The notes below the pieces were generated by a model, which saw only the letters and a list, made by a program, of their open reading frames with translations, was not told where the DNA came from and did no database searches. Shown in pieces: positions 8,552 to 16,009 of a stretch of DNA of 34,015 nt. The stretch is from SFFI01 sp964398655. Lineage in GTDB: Bacteria; Bacillota; Clostridia; Saccharofermentanales; DTU023. Each line of letters begins with the position of its first letter. The stretch's first letter is position 1. The DNA is taken from assembly GCA_964398655.1 (NCBI GenBank), contig CAYNNG010000022.1:1-34015 (forward strand). Reading direction: 5' to 3'. The position numbers and the translations under genes were made by a program.

Positions 8552-8625
8552 CTGTATGAAGTGTGAGCTCTGAAGGAAGATTGCTTTCTTGGTCTAAGAC
8601 CGGTGAAACTCTACTTGCTCTACTT

Positions 8626-9795
8626 TTAGTTTTGAGCTTCCTCGGCAAGTTCTGCTTGCTTTTCTTTGGCTTCCTGCTTCTTTTTCTTGTTGAGCTTTTT
8701 GATCAACTTGTTAATTTTGGCAGAGGGATCCAGCAAGCCAGAGATAGAGGCATTGTGGTTGAGGGAGTCAATTAAGAGGGCTACGAACTTGGTCATATCC
8801 GCATCCGTGTACCAGCTAGCCTCCAAGAGCTCAGGCTGGTGATAGTTGAGGTTGGTGCAGAAGACGTGGTCGATGAGACCCTGTTCATGGGCTTCATTGA
8901 AGCGCTCAATGCCATCTGTAAAGAGGCCGAAAGAGGTAGCGCAGAAGATCCGCTTAGCCTTCTTTTCCTTGAGGATACGGGCTAGGTCCAGCATAGAGTC
9001 GCCAGAAGAAATCATATCGTCCACGATGAGGATGTCGTAACCTTCGACTGATTCGCCTAGGAATTCATGGGCGACGATGGGATTACGGCCAGCCTCAACT
9101 ACAGCGTAGTCCCGGCGTTTGTAGAAGGTACCCAGGCTCAGCCCTAAAACAGATGCGTAATACATGGCCCGTTTGATACCGCCTTCATCCGGGCTGACGA
9201 CCATCATGTGGTCAGGGGAGAAGGAGATGTCTGGTACGGTNNNNNNNNNNNNNNNNNNNNNNNNNNNNNNNNNNNNNNNNNNNNNNNNNNNNNNNNNNNN
9301 NNNNNNNNNNNNNNNNNNNNNNNNNNNNNNNNNNNNNNNNCCGGAAATGGCGAGGATGGTGCGGATCAAGTTCTGGTAGTGGTCATCTGGGCTCATGCGG
9401 TTGTCTCGACCAAACATTTTGTAGGTCTTGGAATAGTTAATGGGGTCCACAATGATATAAAGGTCGTGGCCTCTGACTGTGCTATTAATAACAGCCTTGC
9501 CTTCACCTGAAGAAAAGCGTACGAGGTCGATGGGGATAGTGTAGTCCTCACGCAAAAAACCAGGTTCCAAGAGGGAAGAGTCACTAGGATCCAAGTCTTC
9601 GAGGTACTGCTTCCTGCGGTCTAACAGCTTGGCATTAACCTGGGCCGCGAAATCTTCTGCTCCGGTTAAAGCGATGATGCCCACGGGACCATGCGTCTGC
9701 ATGGGGTTCCTGCCTGATTGGTTATATACATTGTAGGTTCGGTCTTTAGCATCCAGGTAACCGAAATTGCTATTTCCAGCATTATTTATATTCAT
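8626..9795 (-). CDS. prs: Ribose-phosphate pyrophosphokinase, clostridial long type (interrupted by assembly gap)
   Basis: This enzyme makes PRPP from ribose-5-phosphate and ATP for nucleotide, histidine and tryptophan synthesis. It belongs to the long (about 390-430 residue) clostridial class, with a family-specific MSPDDHYQNLIRT insert. The ribose-phosphate site SPDEGGIKRA, the catalytic flexible-loop motif FYKRRDY and the PRPP loop VDDMISSGDS are intact. AAAGGAGG lies upstream of the ATG at 9795. The 100-N run removes the middle, where the MPYLYE..R and DAH motifs should be. Aligning to the neighbouring paralogue suggests about 235 bases are truly missing, so the real protein is near 430 residues. 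A Lys/Glu/Ala-rich C-terminal tail of about 25 residues is extra relative to the paralogue. Confidence 0.9.
   Translation of the reverse strand: MNINNAGNSNFGYLDAKDRTYNVYNQSGRNPMQTHGPVGIIALTGAEDFAAQVNAKLLDRRKQYLEDLDPSDSSLLEPGFLREDYTIPIDLVRFSSGEGKAVINSTVRGHDLYIIVDPINYSKTYKMFGRDNRMSPDDHYQNLIRTILAISXXXXXXXXXXXXXXXXXXXXXXXXXXXXXXXXXXTVPDISFSPDHMMVVSPDEGGIKRAMYYASVLGLSLGTFYKRRDYAVVEAGRNPIVAHEFLGESVEGYDILIVDDMISSGDSMLDLARILKEKKAKRIFCATSFGLFTDGIERFNEAHEQGLIDHVFCTNLNYHQPELLEASWYTDADMTKFVALLIDSLNHNASISGLLDPSAKINKLIKKLNKKKKQEAKEKQAELAEEAQN
9241..9340. other. Assembly gap (100 N)
   Basis: Exactly 100 undetermined bases interrupt the first PRPP synthetase gene. A round number like this is the usual placeholder for a scaffold gap of unknown length. 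The paralogue has about 79 residues between the flanking aligned segments, against about 33-34 represented by the Ns. Confidence 0.98.
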
Positions 9796-9812
9796 CTTGC
9801 CTCGCTCCTCCT

Positions 9813-11006
9813 TTAGGCTTGTAAGTTCTCGCTGTAGTTGTGTAGGATTTCATGGATTCTGGCGTCGGGCGCTAAGAGCTTGCTGAGAGAAGCCTCGTGA
9901 TTTAAGGCATCTATCACGGAAGCCAGATTTTCGCTCATATCAACGGGGACAAACCACGGAGCGTCAAAGAGGGCTCGTGGTATACGAATGAGGTTAGTAG
10001 CAAAAACCTTATCAATGATTCCGTAATCATAGGCTTGATTCATGGACAGGAGTCCATCGCTGAATAAGGGGAAGGTTGCTACAGCAATTACCCGTCTGGC
10101 CCCATGCTCCTTAAGATAGTTGGCACAAGCAAGAATGGCCTCGCCCGTATCAAAGAGGTCATCCACGATAATCACGTCACGGCCACTTACATCGTCGCCT
10201 AGGAATCCCCGTTCCACGGAATTATCTCTTTCGTGAATCCGATAGAAGGTACCTAGAGGGACTCGCATCATGGTGGCGTAATAAATAGCTCGGCTGATTG
10301 AGGTTTCAGAAGGGCTGATCACCATAAACTTATCGGAATTTATTTGGAGATCTGGCATAACTTCTAACATACGCTCGATGATCTGCAAAGCTGTAGGGAA
10401 GTTTTCAAAATTTTGCCGGGGCACGGCATTGGCTACGCGGCCGTCATGGGCGTCGTAGGTAATGAAGTTGCTAATCCCAAAACTGAAGAGCTGGCGCAGC
10501 ATAACCGCGCAGTCTGTAGATTGACGCGATTGGCGCTGATAGCGGCGGCCTTCGTAGAGATAGGGCATGATGACATTTATACGCGCTGCCACGCCCTGGG
10601 TGGCCGAGATCAGCCGGATAAGATCCATATACTGGTCATCTGGGCTGAGAGAGATGGTCTGGCCAAAACGCGTCATATAGGTGCCGTCGTTAATGACATC
10701 TGTGATAATAAACAGGTCGTGACCTCTCACGTCGTCCAGGAGCTTGGCTTTGCCTTCACCTGTTCTAAAACGGCTCAGATCCACCTCAATACGGTAGTCT
10801 TTTCGTAAGTAGGCTGGGTAGTTTAAGAGTTCAGGATAATCTTGTACATAGTTCTCACGCCTTCTGCGTAAGCAACTATTGATATTATCGGCAAATGTGC
10901 GGTTGAGCTGGTGGGTAATAATGCCAATGGGCCCCACAGGCTCCATGGTGTTTTCACCGTAACGCCAGAACTTAAAAGACTTCCAGCCTACGTTTTCTGA
11001 TTCCAT
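9813..11006 (-). CDS. Divergent ribose-phosphate pyrophosphokinase paralogue, possibly non-catalytic
   Basis: This 397-residue paralogue of the adjacent prs keeps the two-domain phosphoribosyltransferase-like architecture: FRTGEGKAK near 80, VRGHDLF near 93, MPYLYEGRRYQRQSR near 147, YDAHD at 184-188, and the PRPP loop VDDLFDTGEA at 281-290. Two catalytic segments are altered. The sibling's SPDEGGIKRA reads SPSETSISRA (231-240), and the Lys-Arg-Arg of the flexible loop reads Arg-Ile-His (256-258), with that loop about 6 residues shorter. ATG 11006 is preferred because GGGGGAGGAG precedes it; an in-frame TTG 21 bases upstream overlaps that site. It is probably cotranscribed with prs, 17 bases away. 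It may be a regulatory partner or have altered activity. Confidence 0.85.
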   Translation of the reverse strand: MESENVGWKSFKFWRYGENTMEPVGPIGIITHQLNRTFADNINSCLRRRRENYVQDYPELLNYPAYLRKDYRIEVDLSRFRTGEGKAKLLDDVRGHDLFIITDVINDGTYMTRFGQTISLSPDDQYMDLIRLISATQGVAARINVIMPYLYEGRRYQRQSRQSTDCAVMLRQLFSFGISNFITYDAHDGRVANAVPRQNFENFPTALQIIERMLEVMPDLQINSDKFMVISPSETSISRAIYYATMMRVPLGTFYRIHERDNSVERGFLGDDVSGRDVIIVDDLFDTGEAILACANYLKEHGARRVIAVATFPLFSDGLLSMNQAYDYGIIDKVFATNLIRIPRALFDAPWFVPVDMSENLASVIDALNHEASLSKLLAPDARIHEILHNYSENLQA

Positions 11007-11045
11007 CAGTAGTCTCCTCCCCCTCAAGAGATAATTTTAATATTT

Positions 11046-11051
11046 AGTATA
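11046..11051 (-). promoter_or_regulatory. Candidate -10 for the PRPP synthetase pair
   Basis: On the minus strand this reads TATACT, 40 bases before the start codon of the divergent paralogue. The -35 at 16-17 bases is poor (TGGTTT or GTGGTT), so this is tentative. Confidence 0.3.
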
Positions 11052-11226
11052 GCATTTATCTTAAGTTAAACCACTGAGGCTTTTCGCTTAACTTTTCTAG
11101 GCATACTGCTATAAAACTTCAGAGATATTGTAAATGTATTGATAAAATGCTAAAGTTACAAACTAATCGAGGAGGAAATTACTTTTAACCAGTGAAAGAG
11201 CATTCCCTTTCTCGTGTCACCTAGTC

Positions 11227-11257
11227 GTACCCCCAATTAGGGTACAAAAATTGGAGG
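11227..11257 (+). promoter_or_regulatory. Interlocking inverted repeats overlapping the livK ribosome binding site
   Basis: GTACCC (11227-11232) pairs with GGGTAC (11240-11245). The loop sequence CCAATT (11233-11238) can pair with AATTGG (11249-11254), whose last two bases are the first two of the Shine-Dalgarno GGAGG (11253-11257). The two helices interlock like an H-type pseudoknot or compete as alternatives. Zero and three-base connecting loops make a full pseudoknot tight. It may alternatively be a DNA operator. Confidence 0.35.
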
Positions 11258-11263
11258 ATGAAT

Positions 11264-12541
11264 ATGAAAAAATTACTGTCTCTCTTGCTAGCCCTAGTCA
11301 TGGTATTTAGTCTCACGGCTTGCGGCAGCCCTGATGAAAAACCCGAAGAAACGCAAGCTGCTGACAAGACGGAAGCTCCGGCTGAAGACAAAGAAGCTCC
11401 TGCGGATGACAAAGAAGCTCCCGAAGAAAAAGACGAGAAAACCGACGACGAAAAGACGGAAACTGCCGATGGTGACGTCATCAAAATCGGTGTGTTTGAG
11501 CCCTTTACAGGTGCTGCTGCTTCCGGCGGTGAATTGACCTACGAAGGTATTGAACTCGCTTTTGCAGAAGTTCCTGAAGTCTTAGGCAAGAAAATTGAAC
11601 TGGTTAAGGTTGACAACAAATCTGATCAGGTAGAAGCCTCTAATGCTGCTCAGCGTCTGGTAGATAAGGATAAAGTCAATGCAGTTATCGGTTCCTATGG
11701 TTCCTCCAACTCTATGGCTGGCGGCCCTGTATTCCAGGAAGCTAAAGTCCCGGCTGTTGGCTGCTCTCCCACTAACCCCATGGTTACCAAGGGCAATCCT
11801 TATTACTTCCGTGTTTGCTTCATTGACCCCTTCCAAGGCTCCGTAATGGCTAACTTCGCAATTAATCAGCTGGGTGCCAAAACCGCTGCCACGATTAAGG
11901 ATATTTCTTCTGACTACTCCGTAGGCCTGGTTAAGAACTTCGTAGACGCCTTCAAGGCAGCCAATGGTGATGACGCTATTGTATCTGAAGCCTCTTACAA
12001 AACCGGTGACCAAGACTTTACCTCGCAATTGAATAATGTCAAGCAAGTTAATCCAGATGTTATTTTCTGTCCTGGTAACTACGGCGAATGCGCACTCATG
12101 ATTAAACAGGCTCGTGACCTGGGTATTGAAGCCCCTATGCTCGGCGGCGATACTTGGGAATCTCCTGACTTCATCAAAATTGGTGGCGAGAACATCAACA
12201 AAGAAGTTTACTTCTCCTCCCACTTTACTTCTGAGAAGCCCTTGAATGACGTTTCTGAGGCATTCCTCAAGACCTACAAGGATAAATTCAACAAAGACGC
12301 CAACGCCATGGCCGCTTTAGGCTACGACGCCTACATGGTTTTAATTGATGCTATCCAACGGGCTGATTCTGCTGATCCTCAAGCGATCCGCGATGCCCTG
12401 GCCGAAACCAAGGACTTCATCGGCGCCACTGGTATCATTAGCCTGGATGCAGAAGGTGACGCTGTTAAATCTGCGGTAATTAACCAAGTTAAGGATGACG
12501 CCTTTGTCTACCTGCAAACCATTGAACCAGAAAGCAAATAG
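11264..12541 (+). CDS. livK: Branched-chain amino acid-type ABC transporter substrate-binding lipoprotein
   Basis: This 425-residue type I periplasmic-binding-fold (Peripla_BP_6/LivK) lipoprotein captures substrate outside the membrane for the downstream importer. A lipoprotein signal ends in the lipobox LTAC, with Cys20 as the lipidated residue. Residues about 22-70 form an acidic Lys/Glu/Asp/Ala/Pro tether. The binding domain starts at IKIGVFEPFTGAAASGG and includes AVIGSYGSSNS. ATG 11264 is chosen over 11258 because GGAGG (11253-11257) is 6 bases away, while 11258 abuts it. The substrate (Leu/Ile/Val or another amide or amino acid) cannot be read from sequence. A hairpin after the gene probably lowers expression of the permeases relative to it. 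Confidence 0.92.
   Translation: MKKLLSLLLALVMVFSLTACGSPDEKPEETQAADKTEAPAEDKEAPADDKEAPEEKDEKTDDEKTETADGDVIKIGVFEPFTGAAASGGELTYEGIELAFAEVPEVLGKKIELVKVDNKSDQVEASNAAQRLVDKDKVNAVIGSYGSSNSMAGGPVFQEAKVPAVGCSPTNPMVTKGNPYYFRVCFIDPFQGSVMANFAINQLGAKTAATIKDISSDYSVGLVKNFVDAFKAANGDDAIVSEASYKTGDQDFTSQLNNVKQVNPDVIFCPGNYGECALMIKQARDLGIEAPMLGGDTWESPDFIKIGGENINKEVYFSSHFTSEKPLNDVSEAFLKTYKDKFNKDANAMAALGYDAYMVLIDAIQRADSADPQAIRDALAETKDFIGATGIISLDAEGDAVKSAVINQVKDDAFVYLQTIEPESK
11360..11422 (+). repeat. Three tandem 21-bp in-frame repeats in the livK tether
   Basis: Three consecutive 21-base units (11360-11380, 11381-11401, 11402-11422) encode ADKTEAP, AEDKEAP and ADDKEAP. They form part of the acidic linker between the lipid anchor and the binding domain. 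Copies 2 and 3 are nearly identical, so the tract may vary in length between strains. Confidence 0.75.
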
Positions 12542-12577
12542 TCTAACGTAAATCCAAGCGATTACCAAGATGTGTAG

Positions 12578-12609
12578 GGGCGATAGCCGTACTGCGGCTC
12601 TCGCCCTTT
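12578..12609 (+). terminator. Intra-operon attenuating hairpin between livK and livH
   Basis: A 12-bp GC-rich stem with one T-C mismatch (12578-12589 with 12595-12606) has a 5-nt loop and is followed by TTTATC. The weak T-tract suggests partial termination, or protection of the livK mRNA 3' end, so that the binding protein is made in excess over the membrane components. Confidence 0.7.
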
Positions 12610-12644
12610 ATCAGAAGAGCTCTTTCTCTACAGAAAGGATACGT

Positions 12645-13532
12645 ATGTCTTTCTTCATTCAAAACCTGGTCAACGGGATCAGCCTAGGCAGTCTTTATGC
12701 GCTTTTAGCCATAGGCTACACCATGGTTTACGGTATCCTACGCTTGATCAACTTTGCGCACGGGGATATTTTTATGCTCGGCGCTTATCTCGCATTTTAT
12801 GTCATGACCTTGACTTCCTTACCCTGGTGGGCCGCCTTCCTGATTGCCACGATATTGACAGGGCTCTTAGGTATTGTTTTGGAGCGTACAGCCTATGCTC
12901 CTCTGCGGCAGGAAGCCAGAATTAACGTACTGATTTCCGCCATTGGCGCTTCCTTCTTACTAGAAAACTTGGCTATCCTGGTTTTTGGCGGCAGACCCCA
13001 GCCTTTCCCCGTACCGGAAGTTCTGGACCGCTCGATTAAAGTCGGCCAGGTTAGTTTTAACATTATTCAGGTAGTAATCCCGGTGGTTACCGCGGTATTG
13101 CTCTTGGTCCTGCACTTTGTGGTCAACAAGACTAAAACAGGTATGGCCATGCGGGCCCTGGCTACAGACTATGAGGCTTCAGATCTTATGGGGATCAATA
13201 TTAACCTCATCATCTCGGTAACTTTCTTAATCGGTTCTTTATTGGCAGCTGTAGGCGGTATCCTCTACGCCTGCCGTTATCCTCAGCTTCTGCCCCTCAT
13301 GGGTATGATGCCTGGTATAAAATGCTTTATCGCCGCAGTTATTGGCGGCATCGGCAATATGACGGGCGCAGTTGTAGGTGGGATGATTTTAGGCATGGCC
13401 GAGATCATGATCGTGGGCTTCTTACCCTCTTTGAATGACTATCGTGACGGCTTTGCTTTCATCATCCTCATCCTGATTTTGATCATTAAACCCACTGGCC
13501 TCTTTGGCTCAACAGCAAAGGAGAAAGTATAA
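12645..13532 (+). CDS. livH: Branched-chain amino acid-type ABC transporter permease LivH
   Basis: This 295-residue inner-membrane permease (BPD_transp_2) is half of the channel of the Liv importer. It has about eight hydrophobic segments and opens with the characteristic LVNGISLGSLYALLAIGYTM and GILRLINFAHGDIFMLGAY. The C-terminal half holds the conserved VIGGIGNMTGAVVGG segment. ATG 12645 is preferred because AGAAAGGA lies 5 bases upstream. A longer in-frame reading from 12570 would run through the hairpin. Its stop abuts the livM start. Confidence 0.94.
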   Translation: MSFFIQNLVNGISLGSLYALLAIGYTMVYGILRLINFAHGDIFMLGAYLAFYVMTLTSLPWWAAFLIATILTGLLGIVLERTAYAPLRQEARINVLISAIGASFLLENLAILVFGGRPQPFPVPEVLDRSIKVGQVSFNIIQVVIPVVTAVLLLVLHFVVNKTKTGMAMRALATDYEASDLMGININLIISVTFLIGSLLAAVGGILYACRYPQLLPLMGMMPGIKCFIAAVIGGIGNMTGAVVGGMILGMAEIMIVGFLPSLNDYRDGFAFIILILILIIKPTGLFGSTAKEKV

Positions 13533-14531
13533 ATGAGAAGCTCACAAGTCTTTACCCGTAAGAATATCCTGGGCCTTCTGATTTTTACCGCTATTCTGGT
13601 TTTGATCAATTTCCTGCCCTTGGATAATTACTATCGTAAAATCATCAACTTATCGTATATCTACATCACCCTGGCCTTGTCGCTAAACCTAATTAACGGT
13701 TATACCGGACTCTTTTCCTTGGGACACTATGGTTTTATGGCTATCGGGGCTTATACTACGGCAGTTTTAACCATGCCGCCGGAAGCGAAAGATGCCTATT
13801 ACAACATAGAGCCCATTTACGATTGGCTGAAAAACCTAAATATGCCACTGATCCCGGCCCTGATTGTCTCTGGCATCTTGGCTGCAATCTTAGGTTTCTT
13901 GATTGCTTTACCTGTCTTGAGGCTTAATGATGACTATTTGGCCATTGCTTCCATGGGCTTTGCGGAGATTATCCTGGTGCTTATTAGGACGCAATTCCGC
14001 ATTACTAATGGTGCCCTAGGTTTGAAGGGGATTCCCCGTGTAGATTCTTACTATCTCTACGGTGGGGTAGCCCTGGTCATGATTATCTTCATGCTCCTAC
14101 TAACCAATTCTGCCAAAGGCAAGTCTTTAGTGGCTATTCGTGAAGACGAAATTGCTGCCCGGTCGGTGGGGATTAATGCCTACCGCTACAAGGTAATATC
14201 TTTTACCATCGGATCTTTCTGGGCCGGTGTGGGCGGTGGCCTGATGGCGGTTATGGTAGGCACGGTTAACCAGATGCAGTTTACCTTCCAGCTGACCTTT
14301 AATATCCTCTTAATTGTGGTTCTAGGCGGCATGGGCAAGATCTGGGGAACCGTGGTTGCTGCTGTTATCGTAACTTCTGCCCTAGAACTCATGCGCTTCT
14401 TAGACGAGCCTATGGACTTTGGCATCTTTAAAGATGGGCTTCCTGGGCTCCGCATGGTCGTGTTCTCATTGCTGCTCATAATTGTGGTTATAGGCAGAAC
14501 GAAAATCAAAAGGAGGAAGTCACGTGCTTAA
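13533..14531 (+). CDS. livM: Branched-chain amino acid-type ABC transporter permease LivM
   Basis: This 332-residue membrane protein is the second channel subunit of the Liv importer. Family signatures are LSLNLINGYTGLFSLGHYGFMAIGAY, the periplasmic loop, RLNDDYLAIASMGFAEIILVL, and the ATPase-contact loop AIREDEIAARSVGIN. It begins directly after the livH stop, with AAAGGAG inside the end of livH as ribosome binding site. Its last 8 bases overlap livG. The strongly basic C-terminus (KIKRRKSRA) is cytoplasmic. Confidence 0.94.
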   Translation: MRSSQVFTRKNILGLLIFTAILVLINFLPLDNYYRKIINLSYIYITLALSLNLINGYTGLFSLGHYGFMAIGAYTTAVLTMPPEAKDAYYNIEPIYDWLKNLNMPLIPALIVSGILAAILGFLIALPVLRLNDDYLAIASMGFAEIILVLIRTQFRITNGALGLKGIPRVDSYYLYGGVALVMIIFMLLLTNSAKGKSLVAIREDEIAARSVGINAYRYKVISFTIGSFWAGVGGGLMAVMVGTVNQMQFTFQLTFNILLIVVLGGMGKIWGTVVAAVIVTSALELMRFLDEPMDFGIFKDGLPGLRMVVFSLLLIIVVIGRTKIKRRKSRA

Positions 14532-15303
14532 ACTTGATAACATCACGATGCAGTTTGGCGGGGTTACAGCTGTTAACCAAGCCACAATTGAAGTGGAGAA
14601 GCATGAAATTATTGGCTTGATTGGACCTAATGGTGCCGGTAAGACTACAGCTTTCAATATGGTCACCGGGATCTATGAGCCTACCTCCGGCAAGATTTTC
14701 TTCCAGCCGGATGAGACTAAAGCCCCTCAAGATATTACCGGCATGAAGCCGGAAGACATTGCCGACTTGGGCATCTGCCGTACTTTCCAAAATATCCGGC
14801 TTTTCAAGCAGCTTTCCGTCTTTGAAAACGTCTGTATTGGCGGTTTCCTTCGCATGAAGACCTGCTGGTTTTCTAATGTGCTCCACCTGCCTGCCTACTT
14901 ACAGGAGCGCAAGGCCCTACAAAAAGAAGCTGAGGAGCTCCTGAAATCTATTGACCTCTGGGAAGAAAAGGATACCCAGTCCTCGTCCTTACCCTATGGC
15001 AAACAGCGCAGACTGGAGATTGCCCGCGCCCTGGCCACTCATCCTAAGCTCTTGCTCCTAGATGAGCCCGCCGCTGGAATGAACCCACAGGAAACTCAGG
15101 AACTTATGGCCTTTATTAAGGAAATTCAGGAGAAATTTGATTTGACTATTTTCTTAATTGAACACCATATGGATGTGGTTATGGGTATTTGTGACCGCAT
15201 TTATGTGCTAGACCATGGGCAGATGATAGCCAGTGGTGTCCCAGAAGACATCCAAAATAACCCCAGGGTTATTGAAGCTTACTTAGGGGTGGAAGATGCT
15301 TAA
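14524..15303 (+). CDS. livG: Branched-chain amino acid-type ABC transporter ATPase LivG
   Basis: This 259-residue ATP-binding subunit energises import together with LivF. Walker A is GPNGAGKTT near residue 35, the signature is LPYGKQRRLEIARAL near 157, and Walker B is LLLLDEPAAGMN. The H-loop is in IEHHMD. The C-terminal LivG-specific tail ends in VIEAYLG. It starts with GTG at 14524, after AAAAGGAGG, overlapping the livM stop by 8 bases, and overlaps livF by 8 bases. Both overlaps point to coupled translation at near-equal stoichiometry. Confidence 0.95.
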   Translation: MLKLDNITMQFGGVTAVNQATIEVEKHEIIGLIGPNGAGKTTAFNMVTGIYEPTSGKIFFQPDETKAPQDITGMKPEDIADLGICRTFQNIRLFKQLSVFENVCIGGFLRMKTCWFSNVLHLPAYLQERKALQKEAEELLKSIDLWEEKDTQSSSLPYGKQRRLEIARALATHPKLLLLDEPAAGMNPQETQELMAFIKEIQEKFDLTIFLIEHHMDVVMGICDRIYVLDHGQMIASGVPEDIQNNPRVIEAYLGVEDA

Positions 15304-16009
15304 AGTTAATGACCTACATATCTCATATGGCGGTATTAAAGCGGTTCGTGGCCTTAATATGACCATTGAGGATAATAAGATTGTGACCCTGATCGGGGCT
15401 AACGGTGCGGGTAAATCCTCAACCTTGCGGGCCATCATGGGCCAGGTAGCCAAGGCCAAAGGCCAGGTGCTGTTTGGTGATAAGGATATTACCAATTTTC
15501 ACACCCGAGATATTGTAAAAGAAGGGATCGCACTAGTCCCTGAAGGCCGCCATGTTTTTCCTAACCTCACGGTTAAAGAGAATCTGATCTTAGGCGGATA
15601 TACTATCCAGGACCATTCGGCTATTGCCGAGCGAGTAGAGAATGCCTACGAGCTTTTCCCTATACTTAAGGAAAGGTCTTGGCAAAAGGCAGGTACGCTA
15701 TCTGGTGGTGAACAGCAGATGCTGGCCGTGGCCCGTGGTTTGATGATTAGGCCCAAGCTGCTTATGCTAGATGAGCCTTCGCTGGGCTTAGCGCCAATCC
15801 TGATTAATGAAATTTTTGATATCATTAAAACGATCCACGCCCAGGGCAATACCATCCTTCTCATTGAGCAGAATGCGAAGAAGGCCCTGGAAATCGCCGA
15901 CTATGCCTATGTACTGGAGACCGGATCCTTGGCCCTTGAAGGTACAGGGCAGGAACTCCTGCATAACGAGAAAGTCCAGGCTGCTTACCTGGGCGAACAA
16001 AAATCTTAA
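15296..16009 (+). CDS. livF: Branched-chain amino acid-type ABC transporter ATPase LivF
   Basis: This 237-residue second ATPase of the Liv importer pairs with LivG at the inner face of the membrane. Walker A is GANGAGKSS, the signature is LSGGEQQMLAVARGL, and Walker B is LLMLDEPSLGLAP, which is LivF-typical. The H-loop is LIEQNA, as expected for LivF (Gln replaces His in this subfamily). The start overlaps livG by 8 bases, and the stop shares a TAATG with the next gene, engB. With livKHMG this completes a five-component importer. Confidence 0.95.
   Translation: MLKVNDLHISYGGIKAVRGLNMTIEDNKIVTLIGANGAGKSSTLRAIMGQVAKAKGQVLFGDKDITNFHTRDIVKEGIALVPEGRHVFPNLTVKENLILGGYTIQDHSAIAERVENAYELFPILKERSWQKAGTLSGGEQQMLAVARGLMIRPKLLMLDEPSLGLAPILINEIFDIIKTIHAQGNTILLIEQNAKKALEIADYAYVLETGSLALEGTGQELLHNEKVQAAYLGEQKS

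Noticed and set aside
11192..11224. Leader peptide rich in branched-chain codons for livK attenuation
   Set aside because: The 10-codon frame has only one Leu and one Val codon, its GTG start is 16 bases from the ribosome binding site, and no following terminator/antiterminator pair is visible. Reported only as a low-interest oddity.
11221..11484. Minus-strand Ser-rich reading frame opposite livK
   Set aside because: It is the antisense shadow of the repetitive acidic tether codons and has no ribosome binding site or family resemblance.
11582..12223. 213-codon minus-strand open frame inside livK
   Set aside because: It mirrors the codon pattern of livK, has no start signals, and encodes nothing recognisable.
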